From positions 1 to 64,000 of the forward strand of contig WIXG01000391.1 of the NCBI GenBank assembly GCA_009869945.1: a stretch of DNA of 64,000 nucleotides. The letters run 5' to 3'. The notes beneath the pieces are model-generated. The model made no database searches. It was not told the origin of the DNA and was given only the letters and a program-made list of their open reading frames with translations. This stretch comes from Mesaphorura yosii (taxonomy: Eukaryota; Arthropoda; Collembola; Poduromorpha; Tullbergiidae). The position numbers were made by a program, and so were the translations under genes. Every line of letters starts with the position of its first letter. Position 1 is the first letter of the stretch. Below are positions 36,501 through 49,620 of this stretch, piece after piece.

Positions 36501-37951
36501 TCCCTTATCTCAACTACCCACTGCGCCCCCTTCATCCCGACCGCAACAATGCGCACAATCCTCCTACCAAAACATAAGCAAATCTTCGCCAAGCACGCGA
36601 CGGACGTGCGAATCCACTTAAACGTACTGAACTCGGTGGAGAAGAACATTGACAAATTAGAGCGGTGCATGATCGTTGAGGAGGTGCTCCCAATGCTCAT
36701 CGAGGCGAGGTTGCAGGACGCGGACGTTTGCTGGAGGGTCGTGCGTAAGTTGTTTTTTTCAAGTTTTTTAAAATGTTGTTGCCATGAGCAAATTCGATGT
36801 TTTTTCTAAAAAAAATCTTGTTCTGTTGGCGCCTTGGGGAACAGAAATTCAGTGTTTTTCAGTGTCAGTGTTCTCTCTAAAACTACTTTGCATTTGTTCC
36901 CATGGAAATCTGAAATTCTTTTCTACTTTTGTTCCCCCACAGAAATCTACCGACTCCTCCTCTCTTCGAAGCAGTACGGCCTCTCATTCAATCTTCTCGC
37001 CACCCGCGTAATCCCCTCCCTTACCCCACAAACAATCAACCCGAGCCTGAGCCTGGAGCAGTTCACATGCTTAGTAGAGACGATACAGGAGATGCTCGAC
37101 TGCATCGAGCGGAACCAGCGGAATAAACTTAAACTGGATTGTCTGAGCCCGAGCATGGGAGGGGGGCAGTCGAGGAGGGGATCGGAGGCTGTGCAGGCGG
37201 GTGGGAGGGATGGGCGCAAGGCGAGCAGTGCAGAGGACGTTGGAGCTAAAACGGGGTTGTTGGGGGCGGCTGGTGAGTGGAACTTTAAAAATTTCCATGG
37301 CAAATTACTGAAGTACCCCACATATTTTGCCGCAGAACACCCACCTCACTCTTTATCAACCTCCACCACTCCAACGTCAGAGAACTTTCTCCGCGTTACC
37401 CAGCAACCAGCTTACAGGAGACTCTCGGATAATGCTTTGTTACCAACTATAAAGCTATCGGTGGATGAATTGCCTATAAGGAGGCACTCGAGCACCGGTC
37501 CCGAGCAGCAGCGCAAAAGTTCGATGGCGGCGGCCGTGCAGGCGGCGGGGGTGCGGGTGAGTGAGGGTTTGCAAGTCGTTTCTAGGGTTTTGGGAGGGGA
37601 TTCAGGAGGGTGGGAATCCACTCAACTTTAACTCTCAACCCTCATGATGATGAGAACGCAAGTCCTGACCCGGTCCCGGTCTCTCCAGTTATGTTAGCGG
37701 GGGACCCACATTTGTTTGAGAATCTCGAAAAAATCTCTCTGGGACCCAGTTTCTTCCCCTCCAGAAATCGGTTACTCTCAATTGCTAAGACTCCTCTAAT
37801 TTCCACACAGCCCACCTCCTCTGCGTCCGCAGTCAACAGCAGCAGCGGCAGCTCGAGCCGGAGGCAGAGCACCGTCCTCCCCACTTCTAATCTATTAAGC
37901 CAGCTCGGGACGGGGATCGGAGCCTTCCTCCACAAGAACATTCCGCGATGA
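33566..37951 (+). CDS. SCYL2: SCYL2-like pseudokinase
   Basis: Eight exons (33566-34169, 34419-34699, 35102-35347, 35739-36041, 36495-36744, 36943-37272, 37336-37556, 37811-37951) give 791 residues. A Pro-rich start and a run of nine His precede a kinase-like fold. The catalytic loop reads HRNVCPNS, lacking the HRD Asp, so it is a pseudokinase as in human SCYL2. DYIAPEVQ and SDMYSLGLLICYIYN mark the C lobe. A HEAT-type helical region follows, then a Ser-rich tail ending in FLHKNIPR. SCYL2 is a clathrin-associated protein of Golgi-endosome traffic. The last intron (37557-37810) has a strong CACACAG acceptor, but the intervening frame is open, so retention is possible. Introns are rich in X-box-like motifs. 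Confidence 0.9.
34737..35080. repeat. Tandem repeats headed by X-box-like motif (SCYL2 intron 2)
   Basis: CGTTGCCATGCGGATGAATT (about 34738) and CGTTGTCATGCGGATAAATT (about 34852) begin two similar blocks about 115 bases apart. Two weaker motif copies, GTTGCCATATAAA and GTTGCCATCGTGA, follow near 34977 and 35028. Confidence 0.65.
35536..35675. repeat. Degenerate array of X-box-like units (SCYL2 intron 3)
   Basis: TTCATAGCAATAGAAAAAAC, ATTGCCATAGAAACAC, ATTGCCATATGAAAACAC and GTTGCCATAGAAACAT follow one another within 140 bases. They resemble the EF-C/RFX1 site GTTGCCATAGAAAC. Confidence 0.65.
36055..36345 (+). mobile_element. Introner-like element 5 (SCYL2 intron 4)
   Basis: The intron starts GTGAGGATAGATGGAGGATG then GCGTGAACGAGTCGAGCG. 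Inside are GCTCGAATCCTTCGCTCC, GGAGAAAACTACCGGCG and the GAGATCTAATAGGATCC and GCTTCGCGGCCCTCC blocks of the family. The left end sits about 19 bases from the 5' splice site; the right end is degraded. Confidence 0.75.
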
Positions 37952-38059
37952 GGCGGTGGCCGACGGCCAAAGAGATTCTACTTTATTCTGATTGTGAGAT
38001 TGTACCCGACTTTAACGTGTAATCCATTGTGATTTGTGATTGTGATGGCAACATTGAAC

Positions 38060-38196
38060 ATTAAATTGAATGCTCGTTTAAATAACACGTGTCATGTTGT
38101 GCATTTTGCTCTGCTTTTGGCACAGTCCTGACCAAATCCGGTAGTGGTTGAAAAAGAGTCTCATCTTTGAATGGAGGAGGAACGCTCTGTTTTATT
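38060..38196. terminator. Facing poly(A) signals of SCYL2 (+) and SPOP (-)
   Basis: An ATTAAA variant at about 38060-38065 on the plus strand and AATAAA on the minus strand at 38196-38191 serve the two convergent genes. The 275 bases between coding regions hold nothing else. Confidence 0.45.
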
Positions 38197-38226
38197 CACA
38201 ATTTATGTACAATTAGTAGAGATACT

Positions 38227-40002
<1,776 letters not shown>

Positions 40003-41264
40003 GGTGGAGTTTGGAGGTCACCACAGCAACACACAACTGCCCGTTCCGTTCGAGTTTCGTCAGCAGCCCACCAAAAACACTGTGGAAAAAGAAGTGCAGG
40101 GAACTCTTCGCCCCCCGCAAACTTTCCACGGATCTGTACAGTCAAATTTTTTCTAGTATTTCCTAATTTTGCTTGGGATGAACTTTCTCTCTCTTCACTG
40201 TTCACGATTTACTTGTGCTCGCTTCCTTGTGCAGTGTACTTTGTGTATTTGCAGCAGTGGCTGCCTTGAGCCCAGCAAATAAAGCAGCAGCAGCAGAAGT
40301 TTGGCATTGGCCCGTAAGTTGCTCGAGTCTGCTCACAGATGGCGTGGGGTGGTAGGCCTTGGAACAGCTTTATTGCAGTAGAGTGGTTGCCTTGACTCCA
40401 ACTTCCTCACTCAGACTACTGCTGCTTACAAGATTGCTCGACAGACCACGGAATAGAGATTACACTACAGTGTGTGATATTTTATGGTAGTAGAGAGTGG
40501 TGGGAGAGAGCTGCCACTGCAAAGTAATCTCTATTCGATAAATCTCTCCTCTGCTGCGCTGCTGCTCAAGCTGCAAGAGAGCACATGGCTTCTATCCCTT
40601 TCGTCTGCTCAGTCTTCCTCCTCGCTCCTTCGAGTGGAGTGCACAGAAACAATTCTCTTTGTCTGCGAGAAGATTTTCAGGGGCTCCACGCCAGCAAGGA
40701 CCCAGTCTGAGGTTCGTCAAAGCCAGAACCCTTCACCATAACCGTGACAACTCCCGGGCGAAAAAATACCCGAGCCTGTTGCCTAGAAGACGGCGCACGC
40801 CAACGCGTCACGTTTAGACTCTTATCGTCAGTGACTGTGCCCCGGTAATCCTGGAAACAGATTCTCCATAACAACCGACTGCAGCAGCAGCAGCAATTCC
40901 AATCTCCGTAACGACGCAATTCGCGCAATTTTTTTTCCCTGCACCGTGCTGAGCTCAAGGTTGAGGCAGCAGCGAGCGTATTTAGTGAGCAACGTCGAGT
41001 GGTGACCTTGTACTTCAATTCAGCTTCAGCAGAGTGTGTTTTTTTTACGAACCACCAACTTCCTTATATAACCACTCTCTATACTAGTTGATAGCTGAAC
41101 GTTATTGTTTGGAGAAGCACACGTAATTCAGTCTTCACCATCATCAGTCGCCTTTGTCTCTCCGGAGAGAAGAACGTGTTTGTACCAGGAAGATTTGCTG
41201 AGACACTTTTTCGACGGAGCCACGTGGAAACGGCCTCGATCCTTCTTGGAGACCGTACACGACG
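40003..41264. other. Divergent intergenic region SPOP / TIS11
   Basis: No gene is recognised. The 5' UTRs of both genes and their control regions are expected here. Confidence 0.4.
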
Positions 41265-41674
41265 ATGAAGGAGCAGCAGCAGAAGCAGCCTGGGAGCTCT
41301 TCCCGGTACAAGACAGAGCTGTGCAGGTGAGTTGCTCAAATCTCTCCATGGCAACACGTGAAATAAATTCTCTCTCTTTTTCTCTAAATCACAGACCCTT
41401 TGAGGAGTTTGGCTACTGCAAGTACGCCGAGAAGTGTCAATTTGCTCATGGCTCTTATGAGTTAAGGAAACTGTCTCGCCACCCAAAGTATAAAACTGAG
41501 CTCTGCAAAACCTATCATACGATGGGTTTATGCCCTTATGGGCACAGATGTCATTTCATACACAATCAGGAGGAGGCGAATTACAGGAGAGGGGCTGATG
41601 TGAGGCATGACAGTTCAAGCTCCAGTACCAGTTCGGATGGAGAGCAGGGAGTATTGAGGGGGATGTACCTTTGA
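41265..41674 (+). CDS. Tis11: Minimal TIS11/ZFP36-type tandem CCCH zinc finger protein
   Basis: Two exons (41265-41326, 41395-41674) give only 113 residues. Both zinc fingers are intact and canonical: [23 protein letters not shown] then [23 protein letters not shown], with the usual 18-residue spacer. The family binds AU-rich elements and drives mRNA decay. Known members have long flanks including a C-terminal CNOT1-binding motif; here only a Ser-rich tail ending GVLRGMYL follows, so deadenylase recruitment is uncertain. The intron splits the first finger at LCR|PFEE. The single in-frame ATG after an upstream stop fixes this start unless an upstream exon exists. The poly(A) signal is at 41928-41933. 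Confidence 0.85.
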
Positions 41675-42458
41675 ATTTGGGAGGCATGGAAACGCCAGGA
41701 TTCGTAGCAACCCGCGTGTGCCTTCATGTTATATTGAGTGTGATATTCGACGACGAGATAATTTATATACGCGCATAGATACTCAAATTATTCTTAGCTC
41801 TTTTCTATAGCAGATATTTTTATCATCCCATATATAAATTATATGCTAGTTGTTATGGAAACCCCCGTTTGAGACGGGAGATCCGCGATATTTTCGATAT
41901 TTATAACATCACGTTACGCAAATTTTGAATAAACTTGTTACTCCCTTGCTCTTCTGAGAGAAATTCTATACTCGTTATTTTTAAAGAAATGTCATGGCAA
42001 CGCAGTGTGTACCCGAGTTGTTACGACGATTCTCGCTACCATCCTGATTATACAACAATCGCGTAATCACACATGCAAAACTCTCACTTTCTACGAGAGC
42101 AGTCTTTTTTTTCCTTCTTGTAGACAGCTCAGCTTCAGCTCGTTTGGTCTTCGTCACGGTGCTGCGAACGACGAGCGAGAGCTGTGCTGCGGAGGGATGA
42201 AAGTGAAAATGTGAAATCTGCTGCACTGCAAACGAAGCGCGACAACGGGCAATGTGTTCACTATGCCAGTAGTACTACTCTCGCACTCATACAGAGGACG
42301 AATGTGCCCCGGGGCTAATTCACTGCTGCTGGAAGGTGTTCAAGGACAACAATATCTTTTTTTCCGTGGGTTTTTTCGCGAGGGTGAGAGCGTGTGCAGG
42401 AAAATGAGTCCCAACTCCATAGCAATGTAAATTCGCAACTCTCCAATAACAATGTATT
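41675..42458. other. TIS11 3' UTR and gap to the R3HDM 3' end
   Basis: The AT-rich 3' UTR contains TATTTTTAT-like stretches that could act as AU-rich elements. The rest (41934-42458) shows no gene; GTCATGGCAACGC sits at about 41992. Confidence 0.4.
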
Positions 42459-42464
42459 TTTATT
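42459..42464 (-). terminator. Poly(A) signal containing the R3HDM stop codon
   Basis: The stop TAA (42462-42460) lies inside AATAAA (42464-42459). This is the third gene in the window with stop and poly(A) signal merged. Confidence 0.75.
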
Positions 42465-44762
42465 TCGACTCTGGCTGCCGCAGACTGCTCGATTGCCCAG
42501 GCAACAGTTGCTGCTGCTGAACAAAGTATTGCTGTTGCTGTGGGAACCTCACAACCGCTGGCGGTGGCTGCTGCGTAGCATAAACGTATTGTGGCTGCTG
42601 GGTTCCATAAACAGGCTGCTGAAACCCCGCGGGGGCGTAATAGACTGGCTGGGGCTGTAACACGGGTGGGGGGTAAAAGAGAGGCTGTAGTGTGGGTGGA
42701 GCGGGTGGGAGGACTTCTGGGGGGCGAGCCGGGTCGAAATAGTATAATGAGCCGTCCTGGTTTCGGAGTGGTTGCCCGGTCTGCAAAAGAGAAGATGGAG
42801 TTTTTTTTAAATGTTGAGTTAGGTTAGGATGAAGGGTTTTTTAAAGGGGGGTTCTGAAACTGGAACTTTTAAACAGGGGGCTGGCTTTTTTCCATATACA
42901 TGGTTCTCAAGAGGGATAAATGCTTAATGGAGGTTTTTTTTTTAAAAACCAAGCTCGGGTTTTTTAATGGAGGTTTCTAAGCCGGCGTGTTTTCCAAGAG
43001 GGGGCCAAGGGGTTTTTTGCAGTCCCATAGTGGAAGCCAAGAATAAAAAGTAGCTCACCCCCGGCTCGATGATCATGACTCCGGCGGGGACTTGGCTAAG
43101 GTCCGTGACGGCCCAACAAACCACCTGCTGCGGCTGCTGCGGGGGCGGTGTGATGCAGTGCTCGAAACTGGTTGATTTGTAGCCGCTGGAGGCGGGGGAG
43201 ATTGAGGAGTTGTTCGTGGGGGTGCGGGCTGCAGTGATTAATGACTTGAATTGTTTGCACCCACCAAGGACAGTCCCAATAAAATTCTAGACTTACAAAA
43301 GGGACCCCTCCCGGGCACACCTCCACTAAAACTTCCCTGCTGAGACCAGCTCCTCTGGTAGCCCCCAAAAGAGTAGGACTTGGAGACGAAGGGGCGGGTG
43401 GTGACGGAGGAGGGCGCGTTGAACGACTCGACTTTTAGTAGGCGTGGGTTTGGGGAGAGTGTCGTCCAGGGAGGGGCGGCGCTCTGTCAAGAAGATTTGG
43501 GGGTGGCGTCGTGAACGAGTCGAGCGGCAGAGTACCGCCACGGGAGCGGTCTTTGGCCGCTCGAATCCTTCGCCCCGCCGCTAGAAAAGACCGCCTGCGG
43601 CGGAGAAAACTATTGGCGCAAGCGCCGGAGATCCCATTCCATACAGTCAGAGGAAGGGGCCGGACCCCGAGAGGGGGTCGGGTGAGGCGCTAGTTTTCTT
43701 CGCCGCAGACGGCCCGATCTGCATAACGGAGCACCGAAACTGAGCTGGATCCCATTAAAAAAACGGTCGGAGCGCTTCGCGGCCCTCCAGACCAAAAAAA
43801 ACATGAAAGTCACTATTTTATTTCTGGCCCTTCTGGCCTGTTTTCAAAATTTCCTCCGTGATTTTGAACTCGGGAAAATTGGATTCGGACTTGGCCTTCA
43901 TATTCAAGCAAAAAAGTGTTTGAGAAGCTCTATTTGGGGTTTCTGGTCGCCAAGTCCGAGTCCAAAGTCGGACATTTTGAAAATCCCGGGGGAAATCCCT
44001 CTTTAAACTGAAGGGAAACTCCATTGACATTCGAGTGTGAATGAGGCCTTTCTTTTCTGCATTGTTCCCTTTTTTAGAGTTCGGTTTGCCCCTTCATGTT
44101 ATTGAATTGTTTTCAAGATTTAATGCTTTGTCAATGGAAAAAGACAAAAAAACTAGGATTTTTCAAAGTCCCCCTATAAAAATAGCGCCAAGAAAAGAGT
44201 CGCCCAGAAATAAATGGCCAAACAGCCTAACCTAACCTAACCCAACCAAAGAAAATTTAATAAAGCCCCCATTAGAAAAGTCAAAAAAATGAGCCAAATC
44301 TCAAGGAATGATGGAAATTTCAAAAATTCATCTCACCTGTCCACCCACCCTCTCCAACTCCCTGAGCCCCCTCCCAGGCTGCACCGCCCCCTCTTTTTTC
44401 GCCACGACAACACTCGAATTCTCCAAATTATGTTCTAAACCATACCACCCCGCTATCCGATGGACGAGCATCCTCTGATACGAGGACATGGAGGGGAAGG
44501 CGAGTGATTGCTCGCTGTCTTTTAGAAACTGGTTCAAATCCGCTTCTATCCTCAGCATTAGATTTCTGTCTTTGGTGTTTTTAGATAGCGTTTGTAGCAA
44601 GAATTGTTCGAGGGGGGTCAGGGCTTCTGAATTGTCTTCTTGCTGTGGGGGTTCTGGTGTTGGTGCGGATGGTGGTGGGGTTGATGTGATTGCCGAGGAG
44701 CGGTGGAGGGAGGGGCGGCTCGGGGTTGGCGTGGCGACAATTGTTGATGCAGCGGTCGCCAT
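42460..44762 (-). CDS. R3HDM: R3H-domain protein, R3HDM/encore-like
   Basis: Four exons (44762-44337, 43483-43297, 43228-43059, 42780-42460) give 367 residues. The R3H domain covers LTPLEQFLLQTLSKN to the conserved RMLVHRIAGWYGLEHN, binding single-stranded nucleic acid. A Ser/Gly middle region (KSYSFGGYQRSW) follows. Then come VCWAVTDLSQVPAGVMII and TGQPLRNQDGSLYYFDP, a motif pair typical of R3HDM1/2 and Drosophila Encore. The C terminus is Gln/Pro/Tyr-rich. These proteins act in mRNA regulation; Encore controls germline mRNA localisation and proteolysis. At 367 residues it is much shorter than vertebrate members. Intron 1 (44336-43484) carries an introner-like element next to its acceptor. 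Confidence 0.88.
43502..43797. mobile_element. Introner-like element 6 (R3HDM intron 1)
   Basis: GGTGGCGTCGTGAACGAGTC at 43502 lies about 20 bases upstream of the gene's 3' splice site when read on the minus strand. Inner blocks GGAGAAAACTATTGGCGCAA and GCGCTTCGCGGCCCTCC match other copies. Here the conserved terminus abuts the acceptor rather than the donor, so the element is reversed relative to most copies. Confidence 0.8.
44226..44243. repeat. Interstitial telomere-like CCTAA string
   Basis: Three perfect CCTAA units plus a variant lie inside R3HDM intron 1. TTAGG is the ancestral arthropod telomere unit. Confidence 0.6.
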
Positions 44763-45561
44763 GTCTGTTTCAATTGCGGGGCGAGTCTGGCTTTTAAATT
44801 CGAGGAGTATTTTAAGTGTAGCACCAGTTTCTATAGTTTTCTCCTAGTCTCCTTCGTGCGAGTGACCCACATACAGAAAAAGTACAGTGCATTGGAATGG
44901 CCTCCGAGCTCGCTCATAGAAGAAAGCCAGTGCTGCTGCTCCGTTTCACGGATTCCCAGCTGATGAGAGCTGTGAAGTTTTTTAGAGTTGCCATGGCGCA
45001 TGCTCGCACTTTCTCGGGATCGGATCACTGTTTGTGAACACATCAGATCCGCGGTGCTGTGTTTATGAACGTGCAGTTTCTTTGTGAACTCTCGTCTCTC
45101 AGAAGAACATCTTTATTTTCGAATGAAGGCTCCCGAAATTTACACACTCATTACATTTAAGCATGTCTGTACAAATTTCCGGTTTGATATGTCAAATTTT
45201 TAAAGCCCGTGCATAGCGCCCTGGTTGCCATAGAGACTCGTCTTGCGTGTGTCATGAGGTTTGAACAATGTTGAGTATCTGCTAAATGGTGAATACTGCT
45301 ACCGAATTTCTTGTCATGATTAGAATACTTTTTTTTAAAGAATACTTTATATAGAGACCGTTGTTGTCATGCCGAAATACTATCGTGTGGCTCTAAATAC
45401 TCGTCGGGAAATACTGCTACTGCTGAGTGCAAGGGTTAAAATTAAAGCGAAAGTGGCTACGATTGTCTCCATGGTCATGGAGAAACACTGTAACGAAATA
45501 AGGCTATGGTGTCGTCCTAGGAACAGAATAATCCAAACACAACAACTAGAATAACAAACTA
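44763..45561. other. R3HDM upstream and aralar 3' region
   Basis: No gene is seen. Several X-box-like motifs occur: GGTTGCCATAGAGAC near 45226 and CTCCATGGTCATGGAGAAAC near 45467. Confidence 0.4.
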
Positions 45562-48500
45562 CTACAACTTTCCCACCGCGAATTTCGGCAATTTAAACCC
45601 GAATTTAGACTCGATCCCACTTAATATAGGGATTGCGACTTCATAGCCCCCAATGTGGTCTGGGTTGTGTGATTTGACGTCTGATAGCGTAGTAGCGGGG
45701 ACTTGGACCTCGGAACCGGTGGGGCGGCTGCAAACATGAAAATTGTTATGGCAACGAATTTTTGTAACTTGAAAAAATGTTTAAAAGACTCACGTCCCCC
45801 CAAAGTCCACATAGAAAAGTCTTTGTAAGATCTCGTAAGTTAGTAAAGTAACTCCAAATTGGGGTGATGATCTTAATACACGTGCACCTGCCCCCTTCCA
45901 GAACGCTTTCGGGCCCTCCTCCGCCATTATTTTTCTTGTGGCGTCCATGACTCCGGAGTAGGTTGTTTGCCCTGCGCGTGCGACGACCTGCGGGAGTTGT
46001 AAGGGGGATTTTTTTTTAAATTATTTTAAAATTATTATTCAAATTTAAAGAAAAAAATTAAAACCGGGGAACACCCCACCGGGAAACGGTTAACCTAACC
46101 CAACTCAAATAATCATTACAAAGTAATGAGAACGAAAGCACATCTCAAACTACGTGACTGAAAATTGCCACATTTAATATATGGTCGGTCACACAGCGGA
46201 GTAAATTTTGAAAAAGATCGGTAATTGTTCTAAGCTATAGGGGTATGTTGAAGCTCTATATTTCTCTGATCATGACCCATACAAAAAATTGTATGGAATC
46301 CATAAGCACATAAGATGTGCTAAAAAACCTAAACTAACCTGCAACCTCGTCTTGATAACATCCGCCGGGGTCACCAAACTCGCCGCCGGAACGCCTGCAA
46401 TCGCCCCGCTCACAAGAAGACTTATTGGGCTATTATACCCATTCTCATCCTGAAACTTGACTTTTGTATGGGCGTACGCTGGGAAGTAGATTGCGGAGAA
46501 GGGGACGTCCCTGAGGAAGCAGGCTTTCGCTCCCTGCAATTTTGAGGCTTATTAGAGGGGCCCCACTAAAAAGAGTAGCACTCACCTTGTAAAGCCCAAA
46601 GAACCCCAACTCCCTCACAACTCCCAGAGCACTAATCTTCCCGCCCGAACTCGCAATCTCCCCAGCAACCTGCAACCGGATCTTGACAATCTCCAGCGGG
46701 TTAGTGAAGACTACTTGGCTCGCCCCCGCGCAGCCCCCCGCAATCACTTCCCCGTACCACTTTATATTCCCATCTTGGTCCATTAATTTGTCTCTAACTA
46801 AATCGTTCATCGTCAATTTGATAGCTTTCTCGGGGGCCACTCCCATTAATTGGGGGAGCAAGCCTCTGTAGAGCCCAGTGAGTCCCTCGTGGCGGATGAC
46901 TTTGCGACAGCAATCCCAGCTGGATTTGTACATGAGTTCCCCTATGAAGGAGCCTGTCCGCTGGTTCTGCATGCGGGTTTTGACGAGGTCGATGGGGTAG
47001 ACGGCGGTGGCACCGACGGCTGTTGGGAAGATTCGTTGGCATGGTTAAGATTTGGGAAAAATGGGATCTTGGGATATTAACTCGTTTTGAAAAATAATTG
47101 TTATGGCAAAATCTCAGTCTTTTTAAAACGGCTGCCAGTGAAATTCAGAATGGTCGTTGTCTTGGTGAAATCTTTTTTAAAATCTTGGTTAAATGCAATT
47201 TTGGGGGTGAAATATTGTCATGACAACTCGTTTTGAAAAATTTGTTTGAAAATGAAGTGTATTTTTGAACTGATTTGGCTGTTCATCGCGATGTTTTGTC
47301 GTTTCCAGTATAAAAATAGAAAAATTGTCATGGTAAAAACTTGAAAAAATACGCGAGAAAACGTACCACCCGCCAGCGCCCCCAGCGTGAACCTGTACCC
47401 GGACTCGACGATCTGGATGAAGACCCCACGCTCTTCTGGGCTCTCGACTACTTTGAGGTCGGCGAGGCGGCGCGTGATCTGCTTAAAGTACTGCTCAGGG
47501 GCGATGACCTGCGATAGAACCGGGGATCAAAGAAAGGTGGACGGGCGGCTGAAAGTACTGCGCTCGAAGTTAACCTCACCTGTAAATCACTGTACACAAT
47601 CCTCCCCCCGGCCCCTCCATGGAGCAATCCAGCCAGGTGAAAGAGGATATCAACCTCGAGTGGAGTTACTTGGCTCATCATCTGCGCCGAATGGAGAAAC
47701 TCTTCTTTTGTGACCGGGGCAGAGCGAGAATTCGCCGTTGCTTGCAGGTAGATTTTCTTGACGAGCTCCATTTGATTAAGCAGGGAGTTGAAGGCGATGA
47801 AGAACGGGAAGGAGACGGTCGAGGAGGACGGGCAGGCCTATTTTGAAACAATTGTCGGTTTTGGACTTTTTTTTTCAAGATTCTGACTTTTGAAATTCTG
47901 ATGGGGGTTTCTTCGGGTTTGCTGGGGGCGAGGTCAGAACTCGATGAGTCCCCACATTGGTCCATACTTCCAGCATGGACTGTGGAGGCGGGTGAGGGGA
48001 TCGGTTGATCTCCGGCGCTTGCGCCAGTAGTTTTCGCCGCAGGCGGTCTTTTCTAGCGGCGGAGCGAAGGATTCGAGCGCCCGAGGACCGCTCCCCTGGC
48101 GGTTCTCTGCCGCTCGACTAATTTGCTCCGCCACCCTCGCTACACTTACCGCCACCAAATTATCCGCCACCGGCCTCGTAAGTAAATGTGACTTGATGTT
48201 CGTCATGATGTGGTAAAAGTCCATGGCCGAGATAAACCCCGTCCCGGTAGGGTCGTGGCGCCGGAACGCCTCCACCGCGTACTCCTCGTGGAAGTCCTGC
48301 GAGAGAAAGATGGTGTTATCAAACCCCGCAACTCATGTCGAAAACCCAATCTCGAGCATCTGCAAAATCCTGCCTTCAGTCCCCTCAACCCCTCTTACCT
48401 CGGCCTAGTCTAATCTAACCTAACGCACGTTTCTGTAGAGGAACCCCCTCCCTCGGCCCCCGCATACTCAACCTAACCTAACTTTGTCCAACTTGCCCAC

Positions 48501-49257
48501 AAAACCCTGCTGCCTAAGAAACAAACTTCAACCTTCGCAAAAACCCTCTACAAACGAGAACCCCCCAAAGATTAAAAAAAAAACTCACATGAAGAAACTG
48601 TGAAAACTCATTGTACCCAATCACCCTCCGCTTGTCCCTCCCAAAGTACAATCCAACAAACGCCCCATTCAAATCAAAGGGGATTTTAGCATGGAGCTCC
48701 GTATTCACTAAAACTTCAGCAAATTCCTCAAAGCTCACATGCCCCGTCCCCCTCGTGTCGAACAATTGAAAGGCAGTTTTATAAAGTGCATCCGGACTGC
48801 ATAGCAACCCTTCAAACGCTGCAAATTCAGGGAAAGAAATCAGCCCATCCTTCGAAGTGTCGATAATCCCGCCGAGGAGCTTAACAGATTTCTTATTGTA
48901 ATCCTCCGTAGAGAAGAGCCCGAGGAAGCGGCGAACGAAGTCTGAGGTTGTTATGAAATCCTCATTTTCTATGGTTACGGTGGCGTACTTGCGGAAGATG
49001 TCGTGGAGTTTCGAGGTGTTTGCTCTCTTCAGGTAGCCGGATTTCTGTTGGAGAAAATATTAATTTCAGAGGGTTGTCATGGCGATGGTGCACTCTAAAC
49101 AAGCTACCTCATACTCATGCTGGTTAACCGTTTTCGTTATCATTATTATTGTTACGGGCACACAAACACTCGGCTGCTAGTCAAACACTCAAATTACGAG
49201 GTTTCCGTGCTCGTCCGTAATCTGGTAGAACTCTTGCTTCTGGGTGGTTGTTGCCAT
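45562..49257 (-). CDS. aralar1: Aralar: calcium-regulated mitochondrial aspartate/glutamate carrier
   Basis: Nine exons (49257-49198, 49044-48589, 48296-48150, 47837-47580, 47508-47367, 47019-46586, 46533-46339, 45987-45794, 45727-45562) give 683 residues. The N-terminal half carries EF-hands ([39 protein letters not shown]) exposed to the intermembrane space. The C-terminal half has three mitochondrial carrier repeats with [18 protein letters not shown] and TPADVIKTR. It exchanges aspartate for glutamate in the malate-aspartate shuttle. Exon 1 encodes [20 protein letters not shown], and its ATG sits inside an X-box-like palindrome. The exon 1 donor (CTC|GTAATT) is the weakest join. Intron 3 contains an introner-like element. 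Confidence 0.95.
47930..48135 (-). mobile_element. Introner-like element 7 (aralar intron 3)
   Basis: On the minus strand the intron starts GTAAGTGTAGCGAGGGTGGC then GGAGCAAATTAGTCGAGCGG, placing the diverged terminus about 17 bases from the 5' splice site. The inner GATTCGAGCG..., TTTTCGCCGCAGGCGG and CGGCGCTTGCGCCAG blocks match the family. Confidence 0.7.
48410..48482. repeat. Two telomere-like CTAACCTAA strings (aralar intron 2)
   Basis: CTAATCTAACCTAACG at about 48410 and CAACCTAACCTAAC at about 48469 lie in the same intron. Confidence 0.5.
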
Positions 49258-49263
49258 GGCAGT
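49250..49263. promoter_or_regulatory. X-box-like palindrome [11 protein letters not shown] the aralar start codon
   Basis: GTTGCCATGGCAGT matches 12 of 14 positions of the X-box palindrome. Its central ATG (minus strand) is the aralar initiation codon. The stretch 49264-49602 holds no gene; the CCATGGCAAC type recurs near 49499 and 49584. Confidence 0.5.
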
Positions 49264-49602
49264 GGAGTAATTCGGAGGGCCGCTGCTGCAATTGTTGACC
49301 AGCAACAATTCCGGGGAGATTCCAGCAGCGAGAGAGTACGCACACAGCTGACTACCGATTCAAAGAGTGGGTCCTCGGGTGAGAGTCACGTGCGAGTGGC
49401 GTGTTCGCTGCTTTGTGTGCATGCCTGCTGCAACTCGGAACAGCACCAGACCAACAACCAAAGTCGGGATTCGGGTGCAATTGTAAAATGAGAAAATACT
49501 CATGGCAACATGCTCATTTTATTTAAACTCTCTCAGCTCGGGGGCCGACGGAGTTTGCAAAATGAATCCAGTCCTTTCATCTTCATGGCAACAAAGACAA
49601 AT

Positions 49603-49608
49603 TTTATT
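49603..49608 (-). terminator. STAT poly(A) signal
   Basis: AATAAA lies only about 13 bases past the STAT stop codon, another very short 3' end. Confidence 0.65.
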
Positions 49609-49620
49609 TATTTAAGCTCT

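Noticed and set aside
37557-37810. Open frame across the last SCYL2 intron
   Set aside because: It could be retained, but a strong GTGAGT donor and CACACAG acceptor in phase favour an intron.
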